From: Exobasidium rhododendri
Taxonomy: Eukaryota > Basidiomycota > Exobasidiomycetes > Exobasidiales > Exobasidiaceae
Direction: 5' to 3'
DNA: 64,000 nt
Assembly (NCBI GenBank): GCA_026210745.1
Contig: CP110631.1
Location: 930,001 to 994,000 of the forward strand
Shown here: positions 9,697-20,783 of the stretch, one piece after another
Numbering within the stretch: the first letter of the stretch is position 1
How the letters are laid out: each line of letters starts with the position of its first letter
Made by a program: the position numbers and the translations under genes
The notes under the pieces: model-generated
The model's input: only the letters and a program-made list of their open reading frames with translations
The model's database searches: none
Told to the model about the DNA's origin: nothing

Positions 9697-12331
9697 ATGT
9701 CGTTGACCCAATCGCAGGCTCTGGTACTGCTGATCCTGATTGTCATTGCTGCAGCTTCCCTTCCGAGCGCGTATGCTTTCGGAGCTGGAAATGTTCCCTC
9801 TTTCTCGTTCATGGAGGGAAAGGCGTTTCGACACGGCGATCTCGAAGACATCTTGACGCAACTGCTCAAGAAGACGGGCGGTGGTCTCTTTGGTCGCGGA
9901 AGCAAATTTGGAGGTCTCGATGTGAAGCGAATATATTTTGGTAACTGGCTGCGAGATTATTCGGTGAGTAAATGAGGCGTGTCACTGGCAGGCGTTGCCG
10001 GAGCATGCAGCTGAGCAGATTGCAAGCTATGCTTCCTCCATTTGCAGCAAGCCATGGACATTGCTGCACTCGAAAAGATGGCAAAACAGACCATCCTTAA
10101 TCTTGTAATGGTCCTAGGCTTCATGGCTCACGGGTATGCCACTGGAGAATTCGAGGTAAGAAAGAGACCAAAGAGTACTTTTATGAGCTGGTGAAGAAGA
10201 CTCTGAGGCTTTCGCTCTTGCTCTTCTTGATGTATCGCAGGTCACCTCGGAACGTCTTGGGGTGTATCTGCCGACAGAGCACATCGATAATCCCAAGGGA
10301 TATGGTGAGGGGAAGAACGCCAAGTCCTTCGACTCTCGTCTTCGTGGTCCTATCGATCCGCGAGAATTAGAGGTCGATCCTCGTTCAGGTATGAAGAATT
10401 ACATTGCAAACGAGACTGGAAATTGGGACACTAGCAGTGCCTTGGTGAGGAGAACGGTGATCCAATGTATCACTTTGGGGAGACAAGCTAGGCGATCTGG
10501 AGACGAGAAGCAGCTGTACGAGGCCTATCGCCTTCTCGGTCAGCTGCTTCATACTTGCGAAGATCTACCTGCTCACAGCAATTGGTGTGAGCTGGCATTG
10601 TATCGACTTGGTCATCGTCAAGTGTTCCTACACGTTGGTGATAATGTCAAGGTTCGAGCTCCAGATGGGACAAGCGTCACACCTCTGATCACTGGAACAT
10701 TTGGAGGAGCTGACTTTATGCATTCTCTGTTGGGTGAAGCACAGGATCATCTTTCGGAAGCTTCCGTGTCTGATCTCAATAAGGCGGTCAGTGAAGCTAA
10801 ATCGAGAGGCAGTAACCCAGTACAAGACCTGCTCTCGTTGATTAGTAATGTGCCAGGTGGATCTTCTGCTTCCATGACTCGAGATGCTGAAGCACTTAGT
10901 CGAGGACCCAATCAAGATCCCAGTACAATGAGCCCCCAAGAGGTGTACAAGAATTTATTTGCCATTCTCAGCTTTAGAGACGGCGTTATGATGTGGATCG
11001 AGAAGACGATTGAGAAAATTCCCGGGCTGAATGCGTTGGTGGAGAAGGCTTCCAATGCACTTTCGGTGTTCGTCTTTACATTGATCGAACCCTATGTTCA
11101 ACCGATCATGAGGCAAGCCATGGGAGGACTACACATGACGAGTGCGGAGGTGATCAAGTCGGAAGACCAATATGAAGTCTTTGACAATCCAACAGCTTCG
11201 GACCCAACTCATTCCATGTTGAGTAAAGATCATTTTGGCTTGGTGTTGAACGAAGTGGCAGGAAGAGTAGCCATTATCATTGTGCGACACTGCACGAATC
11301 TGATTGTGAAAGCATGGGACGATGAAAAGCTCAATCCTGCTCAAGTAGCAGATGAGTGTCTGGCGCCCTTTTTCCACCCTTTCTGGTTTGACAAGAGTCG
11401 ATGCCATAAAGTCCAGGAAGAGATGATGAACTTTGTAGCGGAGTGGGCCAACAACAATCACAACGAGATTGTCAAGCTGGACCGACAGCATGTTCGTGCA
11501 CACACAAATACTCGCTCAGGAAAAGCAGAAGCACACAGTCATGGTGAAAGCGCGGCTAATTACAACTACGGTGGAGTCCAGATTGAAGGTCAACAAGGAG
11601 TATCGATGGGAAACGGTATGGCTCATTCCGTTCAGTCATACGTTGGTGGGAAAGTGTCTGGCGCAATGGGGAGTCATAATGTCGGTCAAGGGATTTTCCG
11701 AGAGGGTCCGCAGGATGTTGCATCGACGACCCCAGCTTCTTCTGCGAATAATTTCTCTGCGGATGGTGCTGTTCCCTCTCACTCTGCTGATGGGCAAGAC
11801 GGAAGATCGACATTGTCTGCGCATAAGCTGGGATCTGCCCCACAGCATTCATCAGTTCCGCATGATGGTCATGGAGGATCGTCTGGTGGCTATCGAGGCG
11901 GACATGAGGCGCATCCAGCTCATCAATCAGGTCCTGCAACAGGCAATAGTACCGCTTCCCATCACAGTCACCATTCCAATCCCCATCATTCGTCGTCCAG
12001 CTCTTTCGAACACGGTCGAGTAGGTATGCCCAGTGAACAGACGTACACTGGCAACAATTACGAAGAAAGCAATTACTCACAGAATCAGTACGGAGCTCCT
12101 TCTGGACCACCTCCAAACATGTCTATGATGAGTAATCAAGGCTATCAAGACTATGGCGAGCATCTTCAAGGTCCACCTCCTCCAGGATACGGATACCCTC
12201 AAGGCTACTACGCTCCCCCTCCTCCTCTTGATCAGTACGGTAATCCGATGGGATCACAGGGTGCTCATGGCGGTAATTACGGTGAGAACAACGGACACAT
12301 CGGATACGAAGGCGGATATCGAGGCACTTGA
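9697..12331 (+). CDS. HET-C family heterokaryon-incompatibility-type protein
   Basis: Model: exons 9697-9963, 10048-10155 and 10241-12331; introns 84 and 85 nt; 821 aa. The chosen start gives a clean signal peptide (MSLTQSQALVLLILIVIAAA, cleavage likely after PSAYA). The HET-C domain follows, recognised from FRHGDLEDI, KFGGLDVKRIYFGNWLRDYSQAMDIAAL and the LLGQLLHTCEDLPAHSNWCELALYRLGH block (about residues 35-280). The domain extends to about residue 530, and the tail is disordered and rich in Gly, His, Ser and Pro (HSHHSNPHHSSSSS, PPPPGYGYPQGYYAPPPPLD), as in the glycine-rich tail of the Neurospora protein. In Neurospora het-c alleles decide vegetative compatibility; here no allelic role can be inferred and many fungi keep the gene for an unknown cell-surface or secretory function. 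Confidence 0.88.
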
Positions 12332-12779
12332 GGTATGAAAAAAACCCGCAGCTTAGTATAGGGCCTTGTATATAGCGGTTCCGACGTATTAGCACGAATG
12401 TCAGTCGTAGAAAGTGAAGAGGGGGCGGTTCATCTCCTATCTCGCCCCTTGAATCGCGACTTCTTCATTGTATGAGAGCTACGCCGACGGCGAGAAGTAT
12501 GACCAACAGAAGCTTTCTGACAAGTAGATCTCCTCGTTGCCATCCTGCACGGAATGGAAGAGATCTGTCACTGGACGATGTAGTACCCCACCCGTCGTCG
12601 TAAGCTCATTTTTGCCCTTTTCCTTCGACGAGCAAAGCCTTGGCCGGAGATAATGGATGACGCGATTAAGCTCGTTTGTTTTTGCCTCAGCAGCTCGAGA
12701 AGATCCTTCGCTGAAAATTGCGTGGATCCTTTTTGTGGCTCTACCTTGTGTTCCACACTTCCAAAACTTTCCATTCACC
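12332..12779. other. Intergenic, no gene seen
   Basis: This 448-bp stretch should hold the HET-C terminator and the promoter and leader of the MetX-family gene. I see no RNA gene or repeat. An in-frame ATG at 12657 upstream of the chosen MetX start is possible but would mask the targeting leader. Confidence 0.5.
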
Positions 12780-14544
12780 ATGCTTCGCAGTGCTTGTCGC
12801 AGCTGGGCTGAACTGGGATTAAAGAAGGAAGTGCCCAGTCGATTGGCCTCCCATTCTCACACGATAGCCCCTACATTGCCTTCGTCGACAGTGCCTCACC
12901 AGGTGGCATTGCGACATTTTACCAGCAAGCCCATCGCCTGTAAAGCTTCCGGACCATCCCTCGTTGCAGCGAGTCGACCCGAGTTTCCCTGCCTCGATGC
13001 TAATGAAGCAAGGACAGCACGCCTTCTGGCATCACAAGGTCCAGCGATCGACTCGATAAGAGAAGACGATAACTCTTCCGATGGACCAGAACCTTCTTAT
13101 GCCAACGTAGTCTCAGGCTATAAAATCTTTCACTATTCACAGCCATTCCCACTCGACTATGGTGGTCTGTTGTCGGAGTTCGATATTGCCTACGAAACCT
13201 GGGGAGAGCTCAACGCCGACAAGACAAATGCGATACTCATCCACACCGGTCTTAGTGCTTCCTCTCATGCAGCTTCCCATCCTGAAAATACATCACAGGG
13301 CTGGTGGGAGGCATACATAGGACCCGGCAAGCCTCTAGACACTAATAAGTTCTTTGTGATATGTACAAACGTCTTGGGCAGCTGCTACGGAAGTACTGGG
13401 CCGTCGTCAAAGCACCCACTAGATTCGGAGGGTGCTCCCTACGCTACTCGCTTTCCCATCCTTTCTATCTTCGACATGGTGCGAGCGCAATTCCATTTGC
13501 TAGACGATATGGGACTCAAGACACTTTATGCAAGCTTAGGATCCAGTATGGGAGGCATGCAGAGTGTGGCTGCAGCGCATCTCTACCCGGACCGAGTGCA
13601 ACGCCTTGTCAGCATCAGTGGATGTGCTCGAAGTGCGCCGGCTAGTATTGCGCTACGATTTGCACAGAGAAGTGGTGAGTGTGTCGTGGCGGCCGGTCAA
13701 AAAAGCTGTTGACTTACATTTTGTGATGATCGTGTGTTGATTGGCAGTGCTCATGTCGGATCCGAACTGGAACCGAGGCTTTTACTATGGTCAAGTGCCT
13801 CCTCATACTGGCATGAAGTTGGCTCGTCAGATTGCAACCATCACGTACCGAAGTGGACCGGAGTGGGAGCAACGATTTGGCAGGCAAAGGAGGAAAGTCA
13901 GCAAAGACATCGATGCCGCCGTTGCCGACCCAGCTCTGTGCCCCGACTTCTTAATCGAAAATTACCTGGACTATCAGGGGGAACAATTTTGTCTGAAATA
14001 TGACGCCAACAGCCTCATCTACGTCAGCAAAGCAATGGACTTGTTCGATATGAGTCAAGATGCACTCGATGATTTGGAGAGGCGAAAGCAACTACGAGCA
14101 AGTAGCGAATTATCTACCGAAGGCTCTGCGCTCTCGAGTGCTGCTGGCACCACAACGCAAATGCAAGGCGAAGGACAGCCCCCGGCGGCTCAGCCAAAGC
14201 GCAAGTACATTCAGACCTTGTCCTCGCCTAGTGCACACACGTATTTGCCATCCTTGGCCAAAGGATTGGAGCGATTGTCCAGCATTCCGACGTTGATCAT
14301 GGGTGCGCAGTCGGACATTCTCTTCCCCATCGATCAACAACGAGAGCTAGCAGAATGCCTTCGCCGTAATGGCAATAGTCATGTAAGGTACTACGAGCTC
14401 GACTCAGCACTAGGACATGATAGTTTCTTGTGAGTTGGGTTAGGATGTGGACTGCCCGGTGATCGATGCTTACACAGGTCACTTCACCTACTTAGAATCG
14501 ACGTCGAAAACTTTGGAGGTGCGATAAAGGGCTTTCTAGGGTAG
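12780..14544 (+). CDS. MetX-family O-acyltransferase with mitochondrial-type leader (serine or homoserine acyltransferase)
   Basis: Model: exons 12780-13674, 13748-14429 and 14496-14544; introns 73 and 66 nt; 541 aa. The first 35 residues ([21 protein letters not shown]) are basic and amphipathic like a mitochondrial presequence. The alpha/beta-hydrolase acyltransferase core follows: [52 protein letters not shown], the nucleophile elbow GSSMGGMQS, the acid in SDILFPID and the histidine in LGHDSFLID. The GLSASSHA motif and the leader point to the fungal CysA/Cys2-type enzyme that makes O-acylserine for cysteine synthesis, rather than cytosolic Met2 homoserine acetyltransferase. That choice is inference; acyl donor and acceptor cannot be read directly. 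A low-complexity insert (about residues 425-470) separates core strands. The last acceptor (TTAG) was preferred as it yields DSFLIDVENF. Confidence 0.82.
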
Positions 14545-15081
14545 CCGGCCTAAGCTGTTCGTTTGTACCAAAAGCCTCTCTTCAGAAGTGTCGAATTCCG
14601 TCCTACAATCGCACTAGCACGGGCAGCCCTTGATGCACCCACCCGTGTCTCTATGCAAGGACCTTTACAGGACCGAGAGTGGAGAGGAGTGAATGTTGGC
14701 CACGAATACTCGTTCCTCCATCATATCACAGCAGATTGCACTTCCATCTACAAGTGCAGGCAGCTTTTTGAGGAGGATCGAGCTTCTCCGGTTATCTAAT
14801 CTGATTCGTATCTGTACTGCAGAATACAGGCTGATATCGAGACAAATACAACAGAGAGTGTCCTGAGACATGATGAGCAGAGGAAGGTCAGCCCCGTATC
14901 GTGCATACCCATACCGGTATTGTGAGCGCAACGATGGAAAGGGTCACCTGCCATTGCCCTGGCACCTCCACCTTGGAGAGATGCACAGGCGTCCTTATTT
15001 TTTAAATGCCCACTGGTATCCCCCTTACACATCTCACTGCTATCCATCCCGTCCTCGCATCTCTTCTCCTTCATCGTAGCG
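14545..15081. other. Intergenic, no gene seen
   Basis: This 537-bp stretch lies between two plus-strand genes. It has only short overlapping open frames in several phases without family similarity. It should contain the MetX-gene terminator and the promoter of the DsbA-like gene. Confidence 0.5.
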
Positions 15082-16057
15082 ATGTCGACGACCAGGCAAG
15101 AATTGTTGATTGAAGTCTACACAGACCCGATGTGCCCTTGGTGTTGGATTGGTCACGCAAGATTGGAGCAGACTTTACAGAGTAATGAGTTCAAAGAGGA
15201 GATTGGAACATCGATGAAGCCGGTGGTAAAGTTGCGACCATACATTCTGGACAACAGGCTGCCAGCCACAAGCTTCACGCCCCCTTCTGAAAAGTATGTT
15301 TCCATTGAAGCGACCAATTGGCAAGTGGGAGCACCCCCGACCAAAAAGGAGTACTACAGTAAAAAGTGGGTTTTGCCTTAGCGCGGGATTTCCATCCGAT
15401 CCGGCTTTTGTGGTCAGCTTGTACTGACATAGGGATTGCATTGACTGCGCAGATTCACCAATTTAGAGGCATTCGATGCAAAGATCTCCAAGGCAGCCAA
15501 GGAGGTGAATCTGAGTGGCTTTGAATGGCTTACGGAGGGGAAAGTGGGTGCGACCTGGCTAGCGCATCGACTGTTGTGGTACGCCCTTCAACAAGACGAG
15601 AACGGACAGCAGCACACTTCAGACGATGAACAGTATCAACCTGCCCTACAAGAGAGGCTAGCGTTGCGACTCTATGAAGCCTTTCACCAACACAGTCAAG
15701 ATCTTAGCAACGTAGAAGTGTTGGCGGAAATAGCGGTAGTAGCAGAGCTCTTTAAAAGCATCTCATCAGCAAGAGAGTGGCTTCAAAGTGACGATGGCGA
15801 CTATGAAGTGAACCAGGCTGCTGATGTCGGTCTGATGAATGGTGTCATGAGTGTTCCCTTTCTGATTGTTCAGGTGTGTTTGGCTTCTGCGTTTAAAGGG
15901 ACTATTTTGCTTACTCCAGTTCACTGACATTTACTCTGAAACCCGTTGTGCTCTATCTACATTACGCTGACAGGACGGCTCAGATCACAGCTCGGAGGTC
16001 ATGGATCACGCGGGATTGATGCGAATGTTCAGGATCCAAGCTGAGGCGAATAGATGA
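15082..16057 (+). CDS. DsbA-like thioredoxin-fold oxidoreductase (FrnE type)
   Basis: Model: exons 15082-15365, 15453-15873 and 15974-16057; introns 87 and 100 nt; 262 aa. The N-terminal strand and active site read LIEVYTDPMCPWCWIGHARLEQ, with the CPWC motif of the DsbA/FrnE/2-hydroxychromene-2-carboxylate isomerase superfamily. A helical insertion (about residues 95-215) includes LLWYALQQ and ALRLYEAFHQHSQDLSN, and the cis-proline loop is MSVPFLIVQDG near residue 230. There is no signal peptide, so it probably acts in cytosol or nucleus. The family includes protein disulfide oxidoreductases and glutathione-linked isomerases; substrate unknown. The first intron uses GTGGGT as donor, chosen because it keeps the frame into NLEAFDAKISKAA. 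Confidence 0.85.
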
Positions 16058-16517
16058 CAGCTTTTGTCACACAGTCGCACAACCTTGTAGCTGGAGGGTC
16101 ACATGCCCTGCCCTGCTCTCTGCCCCTTGCTCAGTGAGGCACGCTTTCATGCCACCACTGCCAAGTCAAACCCCCGTACTTTTCCCATGTCCGATGTCCG
16201 CATTTTTTTCCTTTCTTGCCCACGAAAAGATTACCACACTAGCGCGATGATTGAGAGAGAGATGCAGAAGAAAAGGGTACTTTGCGGGGTTCTTTCCTGT
16301 AAACATTTTAAGGTCAAAATAGAAATTCTATTGGAACTTCTTCGATTGTTGTGCTTCGCCACCGATTTGTGAAAGGCACGCAGATTTGACTTTCCCCAGA
16401 GGGCGTTGAGTAAGGAACGAGAGGATTGGGCTTGTTTCCTATCTCCTCCTCCTCCTCCTCCCTCTTCCCTTACTTCTCCCAACAATACGCTCGAGGATCT
16501 GAGACGACCCTGCCAGC
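16058..16517. other. Intergenic with a CTC microsatellite
   Basis: This 460-bp stretch contains a (CTC)n tract at about 16442-16463 and a pyrimidine-rich stretch ending about 35 bp before the alcohol-oxidase ATG, typical of fungal core promoters. No gene or RNA is seen. Confidence 0.55.
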
Positions 16518-18872
16518 ATGTCTTCCACTCGCATCATGATCAAAGCTACCGACATTTGGAACGAGAATCAAAAGGTGGTGAGTCGAAGTGCATGAAATGC
16601 AGGGAGAAGAAGCAAAGCATCCCTTTTCCCGCACAGCTGACACATCAATTATTTGCTCCTCTCGCAGGCCATGAGCGCCATTGCAGATGCCCTCGTTCCT
16701 CACCTGGACGGCGCTGATGCTGCGAAAGTGGTGGCGAATCTCCCACTTACTGCCAGCGATCGTCAGCGTGAATTGGTGACGAATTTCGCGCGCGATGGGT
16801 GGATCGACCATCCTCAATTGATGGACTCACTTGCCCACCAGGCTTCGAAGTCGCTATCAAAAGCTACCTTGGGAGACATCAACTTACTGCTTACAATTTT
16901 GAGCACTCGAGCTGGTACGTTTGCTGTTAGTGGTCATATCGGTCCCTTCCACACCTTGGACCGGAAGATAAGAGAGAAGATCATTCTACGATGGGCCGCT
17001 TCACCCATTCCACTGATGCAAAAAGCAGCAGCCGGCTTTAAAGGCCTCACTCTGATTGTCTACTACCGATTCAATCAACTCGCTTGGGAGGCTGTCGGCT
17101 ACCAGGACGCACCAGCTGTCGACTGGAGCGAGGCAGCCGAGGCCGAGGAGAAGGAGGAACACTACGCCTACGTGTTCGAGAACGAGAAGATCTCTTCTCA
17201 ATCTCTCAACACGGAGGTTGTCCTGGATACAGACGTTCTTGTTATTGGCTCTGGGTCAGGAGGGGGTGTAGTAGCTGCCTATCTGGCTCAAAGTGGAGTG
17301 AGAGTCTTGGTCGCAGAGAAAGGAAACTACATGCGCTCGACCGATATGAAGGGACGAGAAGATCAGGGCTATCCCGAACTCTACGAAGGAGAAGGGTTAT
17401 TGCCCACCGAAGACGGGAGTATCAATGTCTTGGCCGGTTCGACATTCGGAGGAGGCACGACCGTCAACTGGTCAGCTTCGCTCAAGCCACGCCATTACGT
17501 TCGTGAAGCCTGGGCAAATACGTACGGACTGCCATACTTTCGCAGTCCACTGTTTACCGACGACCTCAACGCCGTTTGCCAACGAATGGGTTGCTCGACG
17601 ACCGCTATCAAACACAATGCTGCCAATTCACTTCTGGCTCTAGGAGCTCAAAGAGCTGGTCATCCGGTAGAGGCAGTGCCTCAAAACACCGGTGGACACG
17701 TTCACTACTGTGGAAAGTGTCAGTTGGGTTGCATCTCTGGACACAAGCAGGGAGGCATCTTGACATGGCTTAAGGATGCCGCCTTATCTGGAAACGGAGC
17801 TTTTGTCACCAACTGCAATATCGAGAGGATTCTGTTCGACAACGATACCAAACGCACGGCCATCGGTGCTGTTGCTACTGTTGATGGGCGCAAAGTCACG
17901 ATCCGTGCCAACCGCGGTGTGGTGGTCTGTGGCGGGTCGATTCAGACCCCAGCGATTTTGCTACGAAGCCCCGAACTCAAATACAACAGTCAGATTGGTC
18001 AACACTTGCACTTGCATCCCACTACGACTGTCACTGGAATCTACGATTTCCCCATCAATCCATGGGAAGGTGGCCTGCTCACCATGGTGTCAAATGCTGC
18101 CGAGTTGATCGATCAAGCTGGTTGGGGCTGCAAGATCGAGGTCATCGCCTCTTCTCCCTCCCTTCATGCCGCCTTCTCCACGTTTGAGGATGCAGAGAGT
18201 CACAAGGCAGATATGTTACGCTACTCTCATTCTTTTGAGTTGATCGTCATTTGTCGTGACAGAGAAGCCGGTAACGTCTTCCTCGACAAGGAAGGAAATG
18301 CTCGAATGAATTACACCATCTCTAAGCATGACCAATATTCACTCCTTCAGGGAATTCTCAAAGCTTGCGACATTCACATGATGGCAGGGGCTAGCAAGAT
18401 CGGAACCGTTCAGACTGGCATGAAATCATTCAAACCTTCCTTGAGTGCTCAATTCACTCCTCAATCATCGCCCACCCTGCCTGAAAGTGTCACAATTCCA
18501 GGCACGTCTACCCTGGTTGATTCGATTCCTCGGAACTTGGCCGATCCAGAATACGTTCAGTGGAGATCCCAAGTGGAGAAGACGGGTGCAAGTCGATATT
18601 GGTGCACGACTGGTAGCGCTCATCAGATGGGCAGTTGTCGACTCGGTACTTCCCCCCGCACGTCAGCACTTGATCCACAAGGAAGAGTCTGGGGCGCCAA
18701 GAACCTGTGGGTAGCCGATGCAAGCGCCCTTTGTGAAAGTACGGGCGTGAATCCAATGGTCACCACCATGGCCACCGCTCGAGGGATTGCTCGCAATGTA
18801 GCTTCAGAGATTGGCGCAGCACAATCTGGCGAGGCCAGCCAAGGTTTAGCAGCTCGGGAGGCAAGATTATGA
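16518..18872 (+). CDS. FAO1: Long-chain (fatty) alcohol oxidase, GMC family
   Basis: Model: exons 16518-16577 and 16668-18872 with a 90-nt intron; 754 aa. The dinucleotide-binding motif is VLVIGSGSGGGVVAAYLA (GxGxxG, about residues 213-230), followed by VAEKG. The GMC signature GSTFGGGTTVNWSAS lies near residue 276, and the C-terminus holds the catalytic His/Asn pair region (STGVNPMVTTMATARGIARN). A CGKCQLGCISGHKQG cysteine cluster is typical of the long-chain alcohol oxidase branch. The enzyme oxidises fatty alcohols to aldehydes with O2, releasing H2O2, in the omega-oxidation route. The protein ends in Ala-Arg-Leu, a variant PTS1 signal, so peroxisomal location is likely. The small first exon was chosen because it supplies an ATG in phase 0 with a good donor. 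Confidence 0.9.
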
Positions 18873-19100
18873 TTCTTTGCCCCTTGCCACCCTTGCCTTT
18901 CCCGTCTTCTTCCTCCTCTACCAACTCCTTACTTTGACCACTCCTGCACGACATACCACCAATCACATCACACCCTGTGCTATGTAAATACAGTATACAC
19001 AATAGATAGCTGGAATATTAGACGATATGGATGTCATCGATGACGCTTACTGTACAATGGTCGATTTGAATAGAAAGCCCCCCACCGTCCGTTGCTCGTC

Positions 19101-20592
19101 TCAGCCTGATGCGGAAGTGATTACTGTTGCGCCTCTACCCCCTCGACTCCACGCAACTGCCTCTCCCACGGCCTCTACTCGGAACAGCATTGCATTTTCC
19201 CTCCCTGCACACTGAATGTCCATGTTCCACGCTTTACTGGGCAGAAGTGTTGGAGTCGAGGTGGAGGAGATGGAAAGACTGTTAAGATTGACTAAAGGTC
19301 GAGAGGCCCGATCTCGTGAACGAAGCTTTCGAAGCGGATCTGATGGCATCGGTAGCTGCGGCAGGACCTTTTGACGGGCCAAGCAAGGTCTGAATAGAGA
19401 ATGAATGCAGATCTACTCAACCATCAACAAAGGAAAGAAAAAAAAAAGGATTAGCTCGCTCTCAACTGATCGTCTCGCGCATGTAGGCCATCTGCCAACA
19501 CTCACTTCCCCATGACAATCTCGAGCTTTACCGCTACGAAGACCCCTGATCTCGATCCACAGGTCGGCATCCAAGAGCAGTCTCCGTATTAGACTGTCTA
19601 CCCTCCAATCTACACCGGCATTCGTCGCCGTCACCTCTCCGTTTGCGTCTATCTTGTCGTCACTTTCTTTCGACTCTTCCGTGAAGAAGTCTGCAACTTC
19701 CTCGTAAAGCTCATCCTCGTTTTCTTCTCCAGCATCATCAGCATCGAAGCCAGTGCCGACTCCATACGATCCTCCTCTTGAAGGCTGAATATGTGGCGCT
19801 GGAGCTATGATAGAAGAGCTCTCTGCTGTCAAGTGAGTCAGTAGAATGGCCATGTTCTGCGACGTACAGGATAACAAACATGAGTCTAGGATGGCAGCTT
19901 TTCCTCGTTCCTCGTGTTTCACTCACAACACCGCATGTCTTGCGAAGGCGCTCTTCTATCCATGTACCAAGCAAAAGTCCGACCGAATCACGTTGAATCG
20001 CACCCTTTTTCTTGCTGCGGAGAAGCTGCACTCGAGGATCTACTCTTCCTGATTCATCATCCAATTCCCTTTCGTCATCCAGTGCTGAAATGGACCAAGC
20101 TAGAGCACTGGCATCGTCCACGACGACCAGACATCTCGCCATTCCTAATTCGCTCCCTGAAGCTATTTCTTCTGATTCTTCACTTATTTGCGTGTATCGG
20201 GTGGCGACAGAAAGCTGCTCTTCCACTCTTGTATGCAGGCGATCAAGGGCTGCACTTTGACTGGCTGCACTAGCGGTTGGCTGCTCTAAAATCTCCTCCA
20301 TAGCATCAATATAAATGAAAGATTGCTTGCTGACATTCACTCCATTTCGTCGAAGAGCACTGCGATGATGATTCTCGTTCGAACCATCGCAGCCGATCCA
20401 TATCACGACTCTCTTGTCTCTTTTACGACTGCTTCCTTCAGCGCTATTCAAGAAGATTCGGGCATAATGTAGAGGCAAGAAATTGGTCGGAGCAGGATAG
20501 GAGGAAGTTCCGAGCAGATGAGTAGTTGGTGGAGGTATAGGAGTACGCCCATCAGATGTCTCAAAAGTCAGCATGGACGAAAAAAGGGTCAT
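19101..20592 (-). CDS. ELP6: Probable Elongator subunit Elp6 (3' end of model uncertain)
   Basis: Exons 19927-20592 and 19506-19856 are firm (70-nt intron, phase 0). The protein has a RecA-like core lacking an obvious Walker A: KRVVIWIGCDGSNENHH, FIYIDAMEEIL, then CLVVVDDASALAWSI and, after the intron, NMAILLTHLTAESSS and LLLDADLWIEIRGLRSGKARDCHGE. This order matches Elp6, which with Elp4/5 forms the hexameric Elongator subcomplex for tRNA wobble-uridine modification. The last exon has two or three possible models: acceptor at 19413 reading to TGA at 19101 (442 aa; a C-terminus with AMLFRVEAVGEAVAWSRGG that fits the family's final strands), or acceptor at 19390 ending at 19282 (374 aa), or a further weak intron joining both. 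I use the outer stop. Confidence 0.6.
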
Positions 20593-20751
20593 TGCAGCAT
20601 CGAAAACGTCTGATCAGGGTGACTACGGGTTCAGTGAAAGGCAGCATTCATTTCCATTTGAACGGTGTCACAATTGTTGACTCCAATCTTCGACCGAAAA
20701 AGAGATCGACTCGATCAAATTTAAGAAGTACACGTGTTTAGCTGTGTAGGG
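20593..20751. other. Elp6 promoter side, left flank of the inverted-repeat element
   Basis: This short region separates the Elp6 start from the left inverted repeat. It contains an ACACGTG box at about 20730 resembling the CACGTG at the inner ends of the repeats. The insertion therefore sits only about 160 bp upstream of the Elp6 ATG. Confidence 0.5.
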
Positions 20752-20783
20752 CTACCATGCGCTACTACTATTAAATACACGTG
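20752..20783 (+). repeat. Left terminal inverted repeat (32 bp)
   Basis: It begins CTACCATGCGCTACTACTAT and ends with the palindrome CACGTG. It is identical to the reverse complement of 22149-22180; the match stops abruptly on both sides. Confidence 0.9.
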
